NCBI RefSeq assembly: GCF_005844085.1
Contig: NZ_VCDI01000005.1
Span: forward strand, 310,001-374,000
From: Lichenicoccus roseus
Lineage (GTDB): Bacteria; Pseudomonadota; Alphaproteobacteria; Acetobacterales; Acetobacteraceae
DNA: 64,000 nt
Direction: 5' to 3'
The translations under genes and the position numbers were made by a program. Positions 47,423-57,624 of this stretch are shown here, piece after piece; position 1 is the stretch's first letter, and every line of letters begins with the position of its first letter. Below the pieces are notes generated by a model. It did not search any database. It saw only the letters and a list, made by a program, of their open reading frames with translations, and was not told the origin of the DNA.

Positions 47423-49138
47423 TTGGACTACGACCACACGGACCACTCGGCTCCCGACGGGGTCTCAGCGCAGGAGGATGCTCCGCCTCCGGTCATCCTG
47501 TCACTGCTCATGCAGAGCGCCATCAATGCCAGCCTCTGGGAGAACAGCGTTCCGGTGCTGCAAGAGCTCTCCCTGAAAAACCAGGGGGAAGACGAGCTTT
47601 CTCTCGTCGAAATATCGGTAAGCAGCGAGCCGCCGTTTCTACTGCCCCGTTCGTGGCGCCTCCAGCAGGTGGCGGCCGGACAGCTTCACCTAGTCAAGGA
47701 CCTTGACATCCGTCTCGACGGCGCGCGACTGGCTGCCCATACGGAAGCCTCGCGCGCCACGGTGGCCTTCGTCGCCTCCGCTGGCGGCCGGGAGTTAATG
47801 CAGAAAAGCCGCGACGTCCGTGTGCTCGCACGCAACAAGTGGGGTGGCCTGTCAGGTATCCTGATATACTGGCCGCGTTCGTGATGCCCAATGATCCGGC
47901 GGTCCAGCGGATCTTGCGGGCCGCCTCGGACATCCTAAGGCAGGCTGGGCAGTCCCCGGACTTGATGGCTATCAAACGGACAAGAACGGCGTTTCAGCAC
48001 AGGCGCAGGCCCTGTGGAACGCTATCTGCGCGCTCAACATCGCCTACATCAACCCGCCAGGGTCTTTCATCGAGAGCGGCCAGCGCATCAGGCTGCCGAG
48101 CCAAATGCTCTAAGAACGGCTGGCGACCTGTCTTGATACCGCCGTGCTGTTCGCGGCCTGCCTGGAAGCCATCGGCTTGCGACCGGTTATCGTCCTCACC
48201 AAGGGGCATGCCTTCACCGGGGTCTGGCTCTCAAGTTTCGATGCGGGCCGATCGATGCTGCAAGACCTGCCTGGCCTCCGGAACCGCCTGACGCTGGGCG
48301 ATCTGAGGGTTTTTGAGACCACCCTGGTGACCTCGATCCGCAAGCCGACCTTTGCGGCGGCTTGTCAGCAGGGGCAGGCCAACCTGCGTCCGGCCGAGGA
48401 CCAGGATGAGACCGACTTTCGTGAAGTCATCGATATCCACCAGCCGTGTTTGCGGCGCATCCACCCGCTGCCGACCATTGTGGCTGCGTTAGCCGAGCCC
48501 GGCGGGGCAACCGTAAGTGAGCCCGACGAGCAGCCTGCCTTCGAGGCGCCCCCGCCCTGCGGGTGGACAGGGAGGAGTTACAGGCTCCCGAGATGTCGAC
48601 CGACCGGGTCCAGCGCTGGTGCAACCGGTTGCTCGACATGTCGGCCCGCAACCGGCTGCTGAACCTACCAAAATCTGACAGGCAGCTTATCGAGATCGAC
48701 TGCCCGGACCTGGGCCGCCTCGAGACTCTGCTCGCTGACATGCGGGGTGGTGGGAGAGCCAAACCCTTGCGCTTCTGCCCCTCTCCGGGGCTGATGGACA
48801 AGGATGACCCGCGACACCGGGACCTCCATCGCGACCGGCACGGCGACGATGCCGCCAAGACTTTCGCCTTGGAAACCCTTACTCGTGGTGAGCTGCTGTT
48901 CTGGCGCAGGGAGGACACGCTCCAGACCGCATTGATTGAAATCTACCGCCAAGCCCGTGCTGCCGAGAAGGGAGGGCGGGACCAGCATTTTCAAGCTACA
49001 ATTGGCTTTGACCTAGACGGCCCACAACAGGGCAAGCCGAGCCTCGCGCCGCTCAGCCTGATACCCGTTACCCAGGAGCGACCCAGCTCGAAATTCCCGC
49101 TACAGTCTCTGGGCCTGACACCTGCCCGATCCGCATAA
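47423..49138 (+). pseudogene. N-terminal remnant of a large DUF4011-type SF1 helicase
   Basis: Consecutive frames reconstruct the N-terminus of a family of about 1,900 residues. The first (47423-47884) has MQSAINASLWENSVPVLQEL and FLLPRSWRLQQV. A second frame has PDILAAFVMPNDPAVQRIL, and a third (48144 on) FAACLEAIGLRPVIVLTKGH. The fourth (48563 on) is the DUF4011 core VQRWCNRLLDMSARNRLLNL. Frameshifts lie near 47,855, 47,965 and 48,555, and there is a stop near 48,112. The sequence then breaks off near 49,070. The family is a predicted antiviral helicase. A C-terminal piece lies at 58.5 kb. Confidence 0.8.
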
Positions 49139-49638
49139 CGAACTAATGCAAGCTGCCAGGCCGTCGGTCGCTTCTAACTAGGCCAACGACGCACTCCGCA
49201 CGCGCAAGTCTGCTCGAAAGCCACCTCAAGTCGTGCGTGGCTCCAAAAGACGTCTGCTGCCTCGCCATCGCGACGGCCGCTCTCCAGAAATGCAGTGCCG
49301 TTTCCACGTCCCCTGCAGCCTCACATCGAAAAGCCTGATCCCGCTGAAAGTCAGGTCATCTAGGTAATTTGCCATGCAGGCAAGATATTCCGCTTACAGC
49401 GGATCGCATACAACGGTGTCAGCAAACTATTACATCTTATTACTTGGACAGGTTTGGCACATAATGATGGCAGCGCTTGGTCTTTGTTAAAGTTTGGGCG
49501 CAGAGGCCATCGGTTGAGCGAGCGCCCGCCTTTGTCTCGCCCCACGAGCTTATCCCACTCTGCCGCTGTCCTAAAATCTGACACTGTTCCCCAAAAGAGA
49601 AGCTTGTCAGCAAACCCAGCTCCGCCTACGTCTCGGCT
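49139..49638. other. Intergenic region after the helicase remnant
   Basis: 500 bp with lower GC and no supported gene. It marks one junction of the ars/cop block. Confidence 0.4.
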
Positions 49639-49866
49639 ATGGCTACGCCACTAGACGACCCCGCCTACTGGCGAGACTTGGCCTTGCAGGCAGAACAGGC
49701 AGGAAATGCTAGATCGGCGTTAAACCTATGGCATGCAGCTATCAAAGCTATGGAAGCGCGACCAAGTTCCGAACAGACATCAGTCGAGTTGAATTGGCTT
49801 CGTCACAGGATGCAACGCGCAAAGCGGGCGGTCGACGACATTCGGGTTTCGCGAAACACGGACTAG
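49639..49866 (+). CDS. Small hypothetical protein, possible TPR-like helical hairpin
   Basis: The 75-residue product has two helices: DPAYWRDLALQAEQAGNARSALNLWHAAI, like one TPR unit, then a basic helix. There is no clear ribosome site. It may be real but is unsupported by neighbours. Confidence 0.35.
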   Translation: MATPLDDPAYWRDLALQAEQAGNARSALNLWHAAIKAMEARPSSEQTSVELNWLRHRMQRAKRAVDDIRVSRNTD

Positions 49867-49877
49867 CCGCAGGTTAG

Positions 49878-50060
49878 CTACGCCCAGAAGAAGAACATAG
49901 CCGCACACAATAGGGCCAGAAGAATTGCCAGCGCCAAGGCCATGGCGATCTCCATTCGTAGACAAGTGCGCCTTAATCCCTCGATGGCGATAGCGTTATC
50001 TTGTTTTTCACCATCGCGTAACGCTCGAACGACTGCCATGGTCGCCTCATGTTCATACAT
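49878..50060 (-). CDS. Small hypothetical membrane protein
   Basis: The 60-residue frame has a charged N-terminal half and a strong C-terminal transmembrane helix (about 36-60, ALALAILLALLCAAMFFFWA). Tail-anchored small proteins of this type are plausible. No family is recognised and the frame could be accidental. Confidence 0.35.
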   Translation of the reverse strand: MYEHEATMAVVRALRDGEKQDNAIAIEGLRRTCLRMEIAMALALAILLALLCAAMFFFWA

Positions 50061-50344
50061 CGGTGGAATGAATCTCTATCGAGTATGCGATGATTGCGCT
50101 ACCGTGTTCAGAGCGACAACCTGATAACACTTCCGCGACGATAAATTTGCGTCAGTCTATTGGCGTGAATTTAAGAGAGATTCTTCGATACCCACGTCCT
50201 CGCTTCATCCAGATTCTTGCACACGACTCCATCTTTTTGACGGAGCTGACAAATTTGAAACTTTCGCCATAAATGGATTGAAACCTTTAATCTCCCGTAT
50301 TTGCTTCAAGCTCTGCGCCGACGTGATTCATCATCTCCGACGCT

Positions 50345-50684
50345 GTTAGCGACTCACCGGAGAGCGGCAATCGATAACCTGTTTACGGAGCATGACCTCC
50401 AGCGCCTGGCGATTCTGCTGCGTAAGCGTGACGATGACGCACCGGTCCGAGTGCAAGCTGCCGAAATGTTGAGAAGGGTGCAGCTCGCACAGGCGCTTGC
50501 GTGTCGCAGTCGGGTCGCCAGTGGCAGAGGCCAGGACGATCGCCATTGCCTAATGGACAGGAACGAGGCCATCGCAACGAGCGGCGCCTCGCGATACGAC
50601 GGTGAAGATGCCGCAAGACAATGCCATTGGGACGTGGTGACACGCTTGCGAAATAGCAGTCGAAAAGTCCCTTCGCCGCGCTGA
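50345..50684 (+). pseudogene. Decayed partial copy of a DUF2252 gene
   Basis: The frame encodes AAIDNLFTEHDLQRLAILLRKRDDDAPVRV, then divergent sequence, then GRGQDDRHCLMDRNEA, clearly related to residues about 200-300 of the intact DUF2252 protein at 59.2 kb. Both DNA segments also share long runs. The 5' two-thirds and the 3' end are missing, so it is a duplicated or recombined fragment. Confidence 0.75.
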
Positions 50685-50730
50685 CCCAAAGCAGCCTTGA
50701 CGAACCTGATTCCTCCACTATCTTGGAGAT

Positions 50731-51111
50731 ATGGAGAAGTTAGGTGTTATCGCAGCTCTTGCGGCTCTTGCCCAGGAGTCCCGCCTCGACATCTTCCGCC
50801 TGCTTGTGCAGGCCGGAGCCGAGGGCATGACCGTGGGCTCGATTGCTGAGCAGCTCGGGCTGCCGAGTGCCACGCTCTCTTTCCACCTCAACCAGCTGAA
50901 GCACGCCCATCTCGTCACCTTCAGGCGTGATGGCCGATCCCTGATCTACTCGGCGGCCTACCCCGTGATGAACGACCTGCTGGCCTACCTCACCGAGAAC
51001 TGCTGCCAGGGCGATGCCTCGGCATGCGGTGTCGGCGAGTGCGTCCCCGCACCCACAGCCGTAGGAGAACCGCGCCATGAAGCGCCTGCACGTTCACGTC
51101 TCGGTCGCTGA
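50731..51111 (+). CDS. arsR: ArsR-family arsenite-responsive repressor
   Basis: The 126-residue winged-helix protein has LAQESRLDIFRLLV, a GLPSATLSFHLNQLKHAHLV recognition helix and a C-terminal C91-C92 pair with C99 and C104. This C-terminal trio matches the As(III) site of the Acidithiobacillus-type ArsR, not the CxC-x2-C site in the alpha-3 helix of E. coli ArsR. GGAG is 3 bp before the start. The 3' end overlaps arsI by 35 bp. It should repress the whole ars operon. Confidence 0.92.
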   Translation: MEKLGVIAALAALAQESRLDIFRLLVQAGAEGMTVGSIAEQLGLPSATLSFHLNQLKHAHLVTFRRDGRSLIYSAAYPVMNDLLAYLTENCCQGDASACGVGECVPAPTAVGEPRHEAPARSRLGR

Positions 51112-51586
51112 TCTCAACCAATCGGTCCGCTTCTACAGCACGCTCTTCGCGGCGGATCCGGCGGTGACCAAGCTGGACTACGCGAAGTGGATGCTCGACG
51201 ATCCCGCTCTGAACTTCGCGATCTCGACCCGCAGCGGAAAGGCCGGTCTCGACCACCTTGGCATCCAGGTCGAGACGCCTGGCGAGCTGCAGGACGTCTA
51301 TGGACGGCTGAAAGAGGCCGACCAGCCGGTGCTCGAGGAAGGCCAGACCACGTGCTGCTACGCGCAGTCGGAGAAAGCGTGGATCACGGATCCGCAGGGC
51401 TTGTCGTGGGAGACCTTCCTCACCTCGGTAACCAGCACCGTCTACGGTGGCAGCCCCGAACCGGCAGCAATCCGGACGGCGCTCGAGGCCTGCTGCTCTC
51501 CTGATGCGCCTCAGGACGCCTGCTGCGCCCCGGATGCCGGGATGTCGGCCGCTACCGCCTGCTGTGGGCAGGGTGCGCCCGCGTGA
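51077..51586 (+). CDS. arsI: ArsI/CadI-family organoarsenical C-As lyase
   Basis: The 169-residue vicinal-oxygen-chelate protein has metal ligands H5, H60 and E112 and the substrate-binding C93-C94 pair (TTCCYAQ), as in ArsI dioxygenases that cleave the C-As bond of trivalent organoarsenicals. The C-terminal tail carries three more Cys pairs (EACCSP, DACCAP, TACCGQ), probably metalloid-binding. RBS AGGAG at 51063-51067. It overlaps arsC by ATG/TGA. Confidence 0.86.
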   Translation: MKRLHVHVSVADLNQSVRFYSTLFAADPAVTKLDYAKWMLDDPALNFAISTRSGKAGLDHLGIQVETPGELQDVYGRLKEADQPVLEEGQTTCCYAQSEKAWITDPQGLSWETFLTSVTSTVYGGSPEPAAIRTALEACCSPDAPQDACCAPDAGMSAATACCGQGAPA

Positions 51587-52014
51587 CGGTCACGATCTAC
51601 CACAACCCGGCTTGCGGCACCTCACGCAACGTCCTGGCCCTGATCCGCAACAGCGGCGAGGAACCCGCAGTCATCGAGTATCTGAAGACACCACCATCCC
51701 GTGCCGAGCTGGCGACGCTCATTGCGCGCATAGGTGTGCCGGTGCGCGACGTGCTGCGCCGCAAGGAGACGCCCTACGACGAGCTGAGGCTGGATGACCC
51801 GGCGCTGTTGGATGACGCGCTGCTCGACGCCATGATGGCGCACCCCATCCTCATCAACCGGCCGATCGTGGTTACGGCCGACGCCGTGAGGCTTTGCCGC
51901 CCCTCGGAGACGGTGCTGGACATGCTGCCACCGCAACGCGCGGCCTTCTCGAAGGAGGACGGCGAGGCGGTCGTGGACGCTAATGGACGGCTCATCGCCA
52001 AGCACGCGCCATGA
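51583..52014 (+). CDS. arsC: Arsenate reductase ArsC (glutaredoxin-dependent family)
   Basis: The 143-residue protein has the catalytic C11 in [12 protein letters not shown] and the R-R-K-E-T-x-Y and N-R-P-I-V motifs of E. coli-type ArsC. It reduces As(V) to As(III) for export. GTG start overlapping the arsI stop; the acr3 ATG overlaps its stop by 4 bases. Confidence 0.93.
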   Translation: MTVTIYHNPACGTSRNVLALIRNSGEEPAVIEYLKTPPSRAELATLIARIGVPVRDVLRRKETPYDELRLDDPALLDDALLDAMMAHPILINRPIVVTADAVRLCRPSETVLDMLPPQRAAFSKEDGEAVVDANGRLIAKHAP

Positions 52015-53083
52015 GCGCCGCAGTTGTCGTCGCCCCTGGCAAGGCGCCGCAGATGGGGCTGTTCGAGCGCTACCTGACGCTGTGGGTGGCGCTCTGCATC
52101 ATCGTCGGCATCGGCCTGGGCCAGCTGCTGCCAGGCGTGTTCACGCCCTCGGCACGGCGACGGTCGCGCACATCAACCTTCCGGTTGCCGTGCTGGTCTG
52201 GCTAATGGTCATTCCCATGCTGCTGAAGGTCGACCTGGCAGCGCTGGGCCAGGTAAAGAGCCACTGGCGCGGCATCATGACCACGGTCGGCATCAACTGG
52301 CTGGTCAAGCCCTTCTCGATGGCGCTGCTCGGCTGGCTGTTCATCGGCGTGGTATTCCGGCCTTATCTGCCTGCCCCCATGATCGACGGCTACATTTCTG
52401 GGCTCATCCTGCTGGCGGCGGCACCTTGCACGGCCATGGTGTTCGTCTGGTCGAACCTGGTGGAGGGCGAGCCGCACTTCACGCTGTCCCAGGTGGCGCT
52501 CAACGACGCCATCATGATCGTGGCGTTCGCGCCGCTGGTCGCGCTGCTGCTCGGCATCTCCGCGATCACGGTGCCCTGGGACACGCTGATCCTTTCGGTC
52601 GTCCTCTACATCCTGATCCCCGTGGTCCTGGCGCAGCTCTGGCGCCGCGGGCTGCTGGGCAACGGCGGCCAGGCGGCGCTTGACCGCACACTGCGCACGC
52701 TCGCACCGATGTCGCAGTCGGCACTGCTGCTGACGCTGGTGCTGCTGTTCGGCCTGCAGGGCGCGCAGATCATGCGCCAGCCGCTCGTCATCGCAATGCT
52801 GGTGGTGCCGATCCTGATCCAGGTCTACTTCAATGCGGGGCTTGCTTACGTCCTGAACCGCCAGCTTGGGGTTGCGTGGTGTGTCGCCGGACCGTCCGCG
52901 CTGATCGGCGCCAGCAATTTCTTCGAGCTTGCTGTGGCGACTGCCATTGCCTTGTTCGGCTTCCAGTCGGGTGCAGCGCTCTCGACCGTCGTCGGCGTGC
53001 TGGTCGAGGTGCCGGTCATGCTGTCGGTCGTGGCCATCGTCCGATGGTCGCGCGGCTGGTACGAGCGAGGGCAGGCGGCATGA
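52011..53083 (+). pseudogene. acr3: Arsenite efflux permease ACR3, frameshifted near the N-terminus
   Basis: The coding sequence is clearly ACR3: [27 protein letters not shown], then [20 protein letters not shown], an AAPCTAMVFVWSNL motif and ten hydrophobic helices. One base is missing near 52,146 (ACGCCCTCGGC where ACGGCCCTCGGC is expected). As a result the first 45 codons and the rest lie in different frames. As written the gene cannot make full-length protein, but a sequencing error is an equal explanation. Confidence 0.85.
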
Positions 53084-53787
53084 GGTTGCGCCAGCTATCG
53101 GACCCGGACCGCCTGCCCGCGCTCGATCGCACTGTTGCCCAGTCGCGCCCGGGGCTCGCGCTCGGCAGTTATGAACCGCCGCTCCGTATCCTGCTGCTTT
53201 ACGGCTCCTTGCGGGACCGGTCCTATTCGAGGCTTGCTGTGGAGGAAGCGGCGCGTCTGCTGCGCTTCTTTGGTGCGGAGACCCGTATCTTCGACCCTGC
53301 CGACCTGCCGTTGCCAGACCAGGTGAAGGCCGACGACCATCCGGCCGTCCATGAATTGCGCAAGCTGTCGGTCTGGTCAGAGGGCCAGGTCTGGTGCAGC
53401 CCGGAACGACACGGGCAGATGTCGGCGGTGATGAAGGCGCAGATCGACCACCTGCCGCTCGAGCTGGATGGCGTCCGGCCGACCCAGGGACGCACGCTGG
53501 CGGTCATGCAGGTGTCGGCCGGATCGCAGTCCTTCAACACGGTGAACGCGCTGCGCGTGCTCGGCCGATGGATGCGCATGGTGGTGATCCCCAACCAGTC
53601 CAGCGTCGCCAAGGCCTACCAGGAGTTCGACGAGGCTGGACGCATGAAGCCGTCCGCCTTCTACGACCGCATTGTCGACGTCATGGAGGAGCTGGTCCGC
53701 TTCACCATCCTGCTCCGCCCGCACACCGTGACGCTGACGGACCGCTATTCAGAGCGGAAGGCAAAGGTCGAGCTTCCGCCGCTATGA
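53080..53787 (+). CDS. arsH: ArsH NADPH-dependent FMN reductase
   Basis: The 235-residue flavodoxin-like protein has the FMN motif [14 protein letters not shown] and a late W-C-S-P-E-R-H-G segment typical of ArsH. It oxidises trivalent organoarsenicals to less toxic pentavalent forms. With arsI and arsC it gives the operon protection against both inorganic and methylated arsenic. ATG overlaps the acr3 stop. Confidence 0.94.
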   Translation: MRLRQLSDPDRLPALDRTVAQSRPGLALGSYEPPLRILLLYGSLRDRSYSRLAVEEAARLLRFFGAETRIFDPADLPLPDQVKADDHPAVHELRKLSVWSEGQVWCSPERHGQMSAVMKAQIDHLPLELDGVRPTQGRTLAVMQVSAGSQSFNTVNALRVLGRWMRMVVIPNQSSVAKAYQEFDEAGRMKPSAFYDRIVDVMEELVRFTILLRPHTVTLTDRYSERKAKVELPPL

Positions 53788-53855
53788 CATCTGTCGTTGC
53801 GCGGGACGTTCAGCAGCCAGAAGTAGCTATGGCCAGACGCACATCTGATTAGGAC

Positions 53856-53893
53856 CTCAAAGGGGGAGGTGCTCTTTCTGTGCCACTTTGAGA
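53856..53893. terminator. Possible bidirectional terminator between arsH and cueR
   Basis: CTCAAAG and CTTTGAG form a 7-bp stem around a loop of about 22 bp between two convergent genes. The loop is long and there is no strong U-tract, so this is weak. Confidence 0.25.
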
Positions 53894-53894
53894 G

Positions 53895-54311
53895 TTAGAC
53901 CGATACCCGAGATGCCCTCCGTGCGCCGCGTTCCAGGTCACGCAGGATGGGGCAGTCAGGCCGGTGGTCGCCTCGGCAGGCGGCGGCTAACTCCTCCAGC
54001 GTCGAGCACATAGCCGTCAGCTCGCTGATTTTGATGTGCAGTTCAGCCACATGCTCCAGGGCAATGCGCTTGACCTCACGGCTCGGGCGCTCCCCGTCAT
54101 GCCAAAGCCCGACCAGGAGCCTGACACGATCCATCGACAGGCCAAGGTCACGCGAGCGGCGAATGAACCGCAGCGTCTCCACTTCCCGTTTGCCATACGT
54201 CCGATAACCGCTGGCCGTCCGGGGCACGTCAGGCAGCAACCCGATGCTTTCGTAGTAGCGGAGCATCTTGGCACTCACGCCCGACGCCCTCGCGGCCTCG
54301 CTGATGACCAT
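53895..54311 (-). CDS. cueR: CueR-type Cu(I)-responsive MerR regulator
   Basis: I chose ATG 54311, which has GGAGAAGG upstream and lies after the predicted promoter; frames at 54326 and 54332 would start upstream of the transcript. The 138-residue protein has the MerR winged helix (SGVSAKMLRYYESIGLLP, GYRTYGKREVETLRFI), a dimerisation coil and the CueR metal loop with two Cys spaced by 7 (CRGDHRPDC). It should activate copA in response to copper. Confidence 0.92.
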   Translation of the reverse strand: MVISEAARASGVSAKMLRYYESIGLLPDVPRTASGYRTYGKREVETLRFIRRSRDLGLSMDRVRLLVGLWHDGERPSREVKRIALEHVAELHIKISELTAMCSTLEELAAACRGDHRPDCPILRDLERGARRASRVSV

Positions 54312-54347
54312 CTCGACCTTCTCCATGACCATAGCAGTCAGGCTTAC

Positions 54348-54363
54348 CATCATGGGAAGGTCA
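54348..54363 (-). promoter_or_regulatory. CueR-type promoter element upstream of cueR
   Basis: On the minus strand the sequence runs TTGACCTTCCCATGATGGTAAG, with a TTGACC -35 and an imperfect CTTCCCAT/ATGGTAAG dyad. It lies about 37 bp before the cueR start. It matches the copA promoter at 55,085. Confidence 0.55.
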
Positions 54364-54639
54364 AGCGGGGTACCCGTAGAGCTTGTCCCCGATTGCGGCG
54401 CACCCGAACCACTTGGGTATGTTCCGATGCTGGCGTTCTGACGGGCAAGTAGCTCCTGGTGGGTCTCTTCGCTGGCAGCAGGCAATGAGACCAACTTGCT
54501 GATCAGGCGGGAGGCAACCGAGGCGTCGACACCTAAGATCAGCGTTTACTCAAGCCACCGCTGTGGAACACCATCTGGAGACCTCGCTGTGGAGTGTCAT
54601 GATGGTGGCAACAGACCTGTTGTCCGCCAGGGCTGCCGA

Positions 54640-55161
54640 ATGGCCCATTATGTCAACTGGCGAGCGCTTCACCAATATATCTATGTCGTTGCGTTTTCAA
54701 ATGTTGTCTAGGGGGTCGCTGAGCTCCCTTTCTACACGCTGTGGAAGACCGGCTCCGCAAGCGAGATGGCGTTCATGGTAGCTCATTGAACTGTCGGCGA
54801 CGAGTTGATCGACGCAGCAACGTTCATTGGTAGCCTGCTCTTGATCACGACGACAGATTGGCCACTGGACGGTCTCCTGCCCGTGGCTGCCACGACTGTC
54901 ATCTCCGGGCTGGGCACCACCGCTATCGTCGAGCACGTCAGCACGGCCCGAGGGTTCTGGACCTACAGCGACTTGATGCCTCTTCTACCCATCACAAACA
55001 TCGGACTTTCCCCGCTAGCCCAGTGGATCGTCATTCCGACACTGGCCCTCGCAGCGGCTCGTTCGGCAAAGTCCGCTAGGTCCCTTGACCTTCCCATCAT
55101 GGGAAGCCCCACATCTCGGGCTACGCCACATCGGGCGCGACTTGACCAGGTGGTTCCATGA
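54640..55161 (+). pseudogene. Integral membrane protein with two in-frame stops
   Basis: The frame from ATG 54640 reads NWRALHQYIYVVAFSNVV, a TAG at 54709-54711, then GVAELPFYTLWKTGS, a TGA at 54787-54789, then ELIDAATFIGSLLLITTTDW and several more hydrophobic helices ending near SAKSAR. All pieces lie in one frame, so only two codons separate it from an intact protein of 173 residues. I do not recognise the family. It overlaps the copA ATG and carries the copA operator in its 3' end. Confidence 0.65.
55085..55116 (+). promoter_or_regulatory. CueR-type promoter and operator of copA
   Basis: TTGACC at 55085-55090 is the -35. CTTCCCAT-C-ATGGGAAG at 55090-55106 is a perfect 8-bp dyad inside an extended spacer of 19-20 bp, and a weak -10 (ACATCT) ends near 55116. 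Long spacers with the dyad between -35 and -10 are diagnostic of MerR-family promoters. It lies 42 bp before copA. Confidence 0.75.
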
Positions 55162-57551
55162 GCGAGCATCAGACTGCACATCGTCCTGAAACCAGAGGAG
55201 CCGCGACCGCTCCGGTGACGGACCCGGTTTGCGGCATGATGGTCGATCCGGCCGCCTCGAAGCACAAGTCGGATCACGGAGGCACGACCTTCCACTTCTG
55301 CTCGACCCGTTGCCAAACCAAGTTCGAGGCCAACCCCACTGGGTTTCTGAAGCCCAAGGCTGCCGAGCACGTAAACCCCGGCGCCATCTATACCTGCGCG
55401 ATGCACCCGCAGATCCGGCAGGTCGGTCCCGGTAGTTGCCCAATCTGCGGCATGGCCCTCGAGCCGGTGGAGGTCACCGCCGAGGCAGTGCCGAACCACG
55501 AACTCGCAGACATGTCGCGGCGCTTTTGGATCGGCCTGGTGCTGACGCTTCCAGTCTTCATTCTTGAGATGGGCGGCCACATCCCCTGGCTTGGCGTGGG
55601 CAGTCTCGTGCCGGAGCAGTGGTCGGTCTGGATCCAGTTCGCACTGGCGACACCGGTGGTGCTGTGGGCGGGCTGGCCGTTCTTTGCCCGGGGTGCCGCG
55701 TCCGTTCGGTCGGGGCACCTGAACATGTTCACCCTGATCGCCCTCGGCACCGGTGCATCCTACCTCTACAGCCTCGTTGCGACCTTCGCCCCGGGCCTGT
55801 TTCCCGCAGGCTTCCGGATGATGAACGGCACCGTCGGCGTCTACTACGAAGCCGCGGCTGTCATCACGGTGTTGGTCCTGCTCGGCCAGGTGCTTGAGCT
55901 TCGGGCCCGCGACCAGACCGGCGGTGCCATACGTGCCCTGCTGAACCTTGCACCCAAGATGGCTCGGCGCCTGCGCGAGGGCAGTGACGACGAGGAGGTT
56001 GCGCTCGACCAGGTCCAGGTCGGCGATTGGCTGCGCGTCCGACCCGGCGACGGAGTGCCTGTCGACGGCACGGTGCTGGAGGGCAAGAGTGCCGTGGATG
56101 AGTCCATGGTGACCGGTGAGTCGATGCCGTCCCCTAAGGTATCGGGCGACAAGATCATCGGGGGCACCGTGAATGGCACCGGCTCGCTCATCATGCGCGC
56201 CGACACGGTCGGCGCCGGTGGGATGCTGTCGCGCATCGTCGCCATGGTTGCGGCAGCGCAGCGCAGCCGGGCGCCAATCCAGAAGCTGGCCGACACCGTA
56301 GCGGGCTACTTTGTTCCGGCCGTACTCGGCGTCTCCATCCTGGCCTTCATCGGTTGGGCGGTCTGGGGCCCGGCACCCGCCCTTTCCTTCGCCTTGATCG
56401 CAGCAGTCTCCGTCGTCATCATCGCCTGCCCCTGCGCGCTGGGGCTGGCGACACCGATGTCGATCATGGTCGGGGTCGGCAAAGGCGCCGGTGCGGGCGT
56501 CCTCATCAAATCCGCCGAAAGCCTTCAACGAATGGAGAAGGTCGACACGCTGGTGGTGGACAAGACCGGTACCCTCACCGAGGGCAAGCCGCGCGTCACG
56601 TCCATCGTGCCGTCCATCGGGCTCACGGAAGACGACCTGCTGAAGCTGGCCGCCAGCCTCGAGCGGTCCAGTGAGCATCCGCTGGCGGCTGCGGTCATGC
56701 GCGCCGCCAAGGACAGGAACATCGCCGCCGACGAACCGTCCGAGTTCGCATCGGTCACCGGCAAGGGCGTGACCGGAAAGGTGGGTGGACGCCTCGTGGC
56801 GCTCGGCAACGCCAAGCTGATGGACGACCACGGGGTCGACATGGGCGGCTTGGCCGCAAAGGCCGACGAGCTACGCGGGTCTGGAGCTACCGCGCTGTTC
56901 GTCGCCGTCGACGGCAAGCCGGGTGGCATCATCGCGATCGCGGATCCGATCAAGGCGACGACGCGGGCGGCGCTCGACAGCCTGCGTGCGGAGGGCATTC
57001 ACGTCGTCATGCTGACGGGCGACAACAAGACGACGGCACAGGCCGTGGGTAAGCAACTTGGGATCGAGGACGTCGAGGCGGACGTGCTGCCTGAGGACAA
57101 GAACCGCATCGTCAAGAAGCTGCGTGCCGACGGGAAGATCGTCGCGATGGCGGGCGACGGGGTGAACGACGCGCCTGCCCTGGCCGAGGCGGACGTCGGC
57201 ATCGCGATGGGCACCGGCACCGAGGTCGCCATCCGGAGCGCGGGCGTGACTCTCGTCAAAGGCGACCTGGCCGGAATCGCGAGAGCCAGGGCGCTCAGTC
57301 GGATGACCATGCGCAACATCCGGCAGAACCTTGTCTTCGCCTTCGCCTACAACGCGATTGGCATCCCCGTCGCCGCAGGCATCCTCTATCCGACCTTCGG
57401 CATTCTGCTCAGTCCGGTTTTCGCCGCCCTAGCTATGTCGCTAAGCTCGGTGTCGGTCATCGGCAACGCCCTGCGACTGAAGGCGACACGCCTGGGACTT
57501 TGGTGGGCCAACCCCGGGCACCCCCATCTGCGCGGTGTGGAACGCGCTTGA
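55158..57551 (+). CDS. copA: Copper-exporting P1B-type ATPase with YHS and heavy-metal-binding domains
   Basis: The 797-residue protein begins with a YHS domain ([22 protein letters not shown]) and a heavy-metal-binding domain ([22 protein letters not shown]) in place of CxxC HMA domains. The ATPase core has CPC in [26 protein letters not shown] with the HP motif, and [11 protein letters not shown] plus CueR control points to Cu(I) export from the cytoplasm. Confidence 0.94.
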   Translation: MSEHQTAHRPETRGAATAPVTDPVCGMMVDPAASKHKSDHGGTTFHFCSTRCQTKFEANPTGFLKPKAAEHVNPGAIYTCAMHPQIRQVGPGSCPICGMALEPVEVTAEAVPNHELADMSRRFWIGLVLTLPVFILEMGGHIPWLGVGSLVPEQWSVWIQFALATPVVLWAGWPFFARGAASVRSGHLNMFTLIALGTGASYLYSLVATFAPGLFPAGFRMMNGTVGVYYEAAAVITVLVLLGQVLELRARDQTGGAIRALLNLAPKMARRLREGSDDEEVALDQVQVGDWLRVRPGDGVPVDGTVLEGKSAVDESMVTGESMPSPKVSGDKIIGGTVNGTGSLIMRADTVGAGGMLSRIVAMVAAAQRSRAPIQKLADTVAGYFVPAVLGVSILAFIGWAVWGPAPALSFALIAAVSVVIIACPCALGLATPMSIMVGVGKGAGAGVLIKSAESLQRMEKVDTLVVDKTGTLTEGKPRVTSIVPSIGLTEDDLLKLAASLERSSEHPLAAAVMRAAKDRNIAADEPSEFASVTGKGVTGKVGGRLVALGNAKLMDDHGVDMGGLAAKADELRGSGATALFVAVDGKPGGIIAIADPIKATTRAALDSLRAEGIHVVMLTGDNKTTAQAVGKQLGIEDVEADVLPEDKNRIVKKLRADGKIVAMAGDGVNDAPALAEADVGIAMGTGTEVAIRSAGVTLVKGDLAGIARARALSRMTMRNIRQNLVFAFAYNAIGIPVAAGILYPTFGILLSPVFAALAMSLSSVSVIGNALRLKATRLGLWWANPGHPHLRGVERA

Positions 57552-57624
57552 TTTTCCTATCGCGGGAAGGCCCACGCTTGCCGAAGCGCCAGCTTGGCTC
57601 GTGTTCAACTCAAGGAATACGCCG

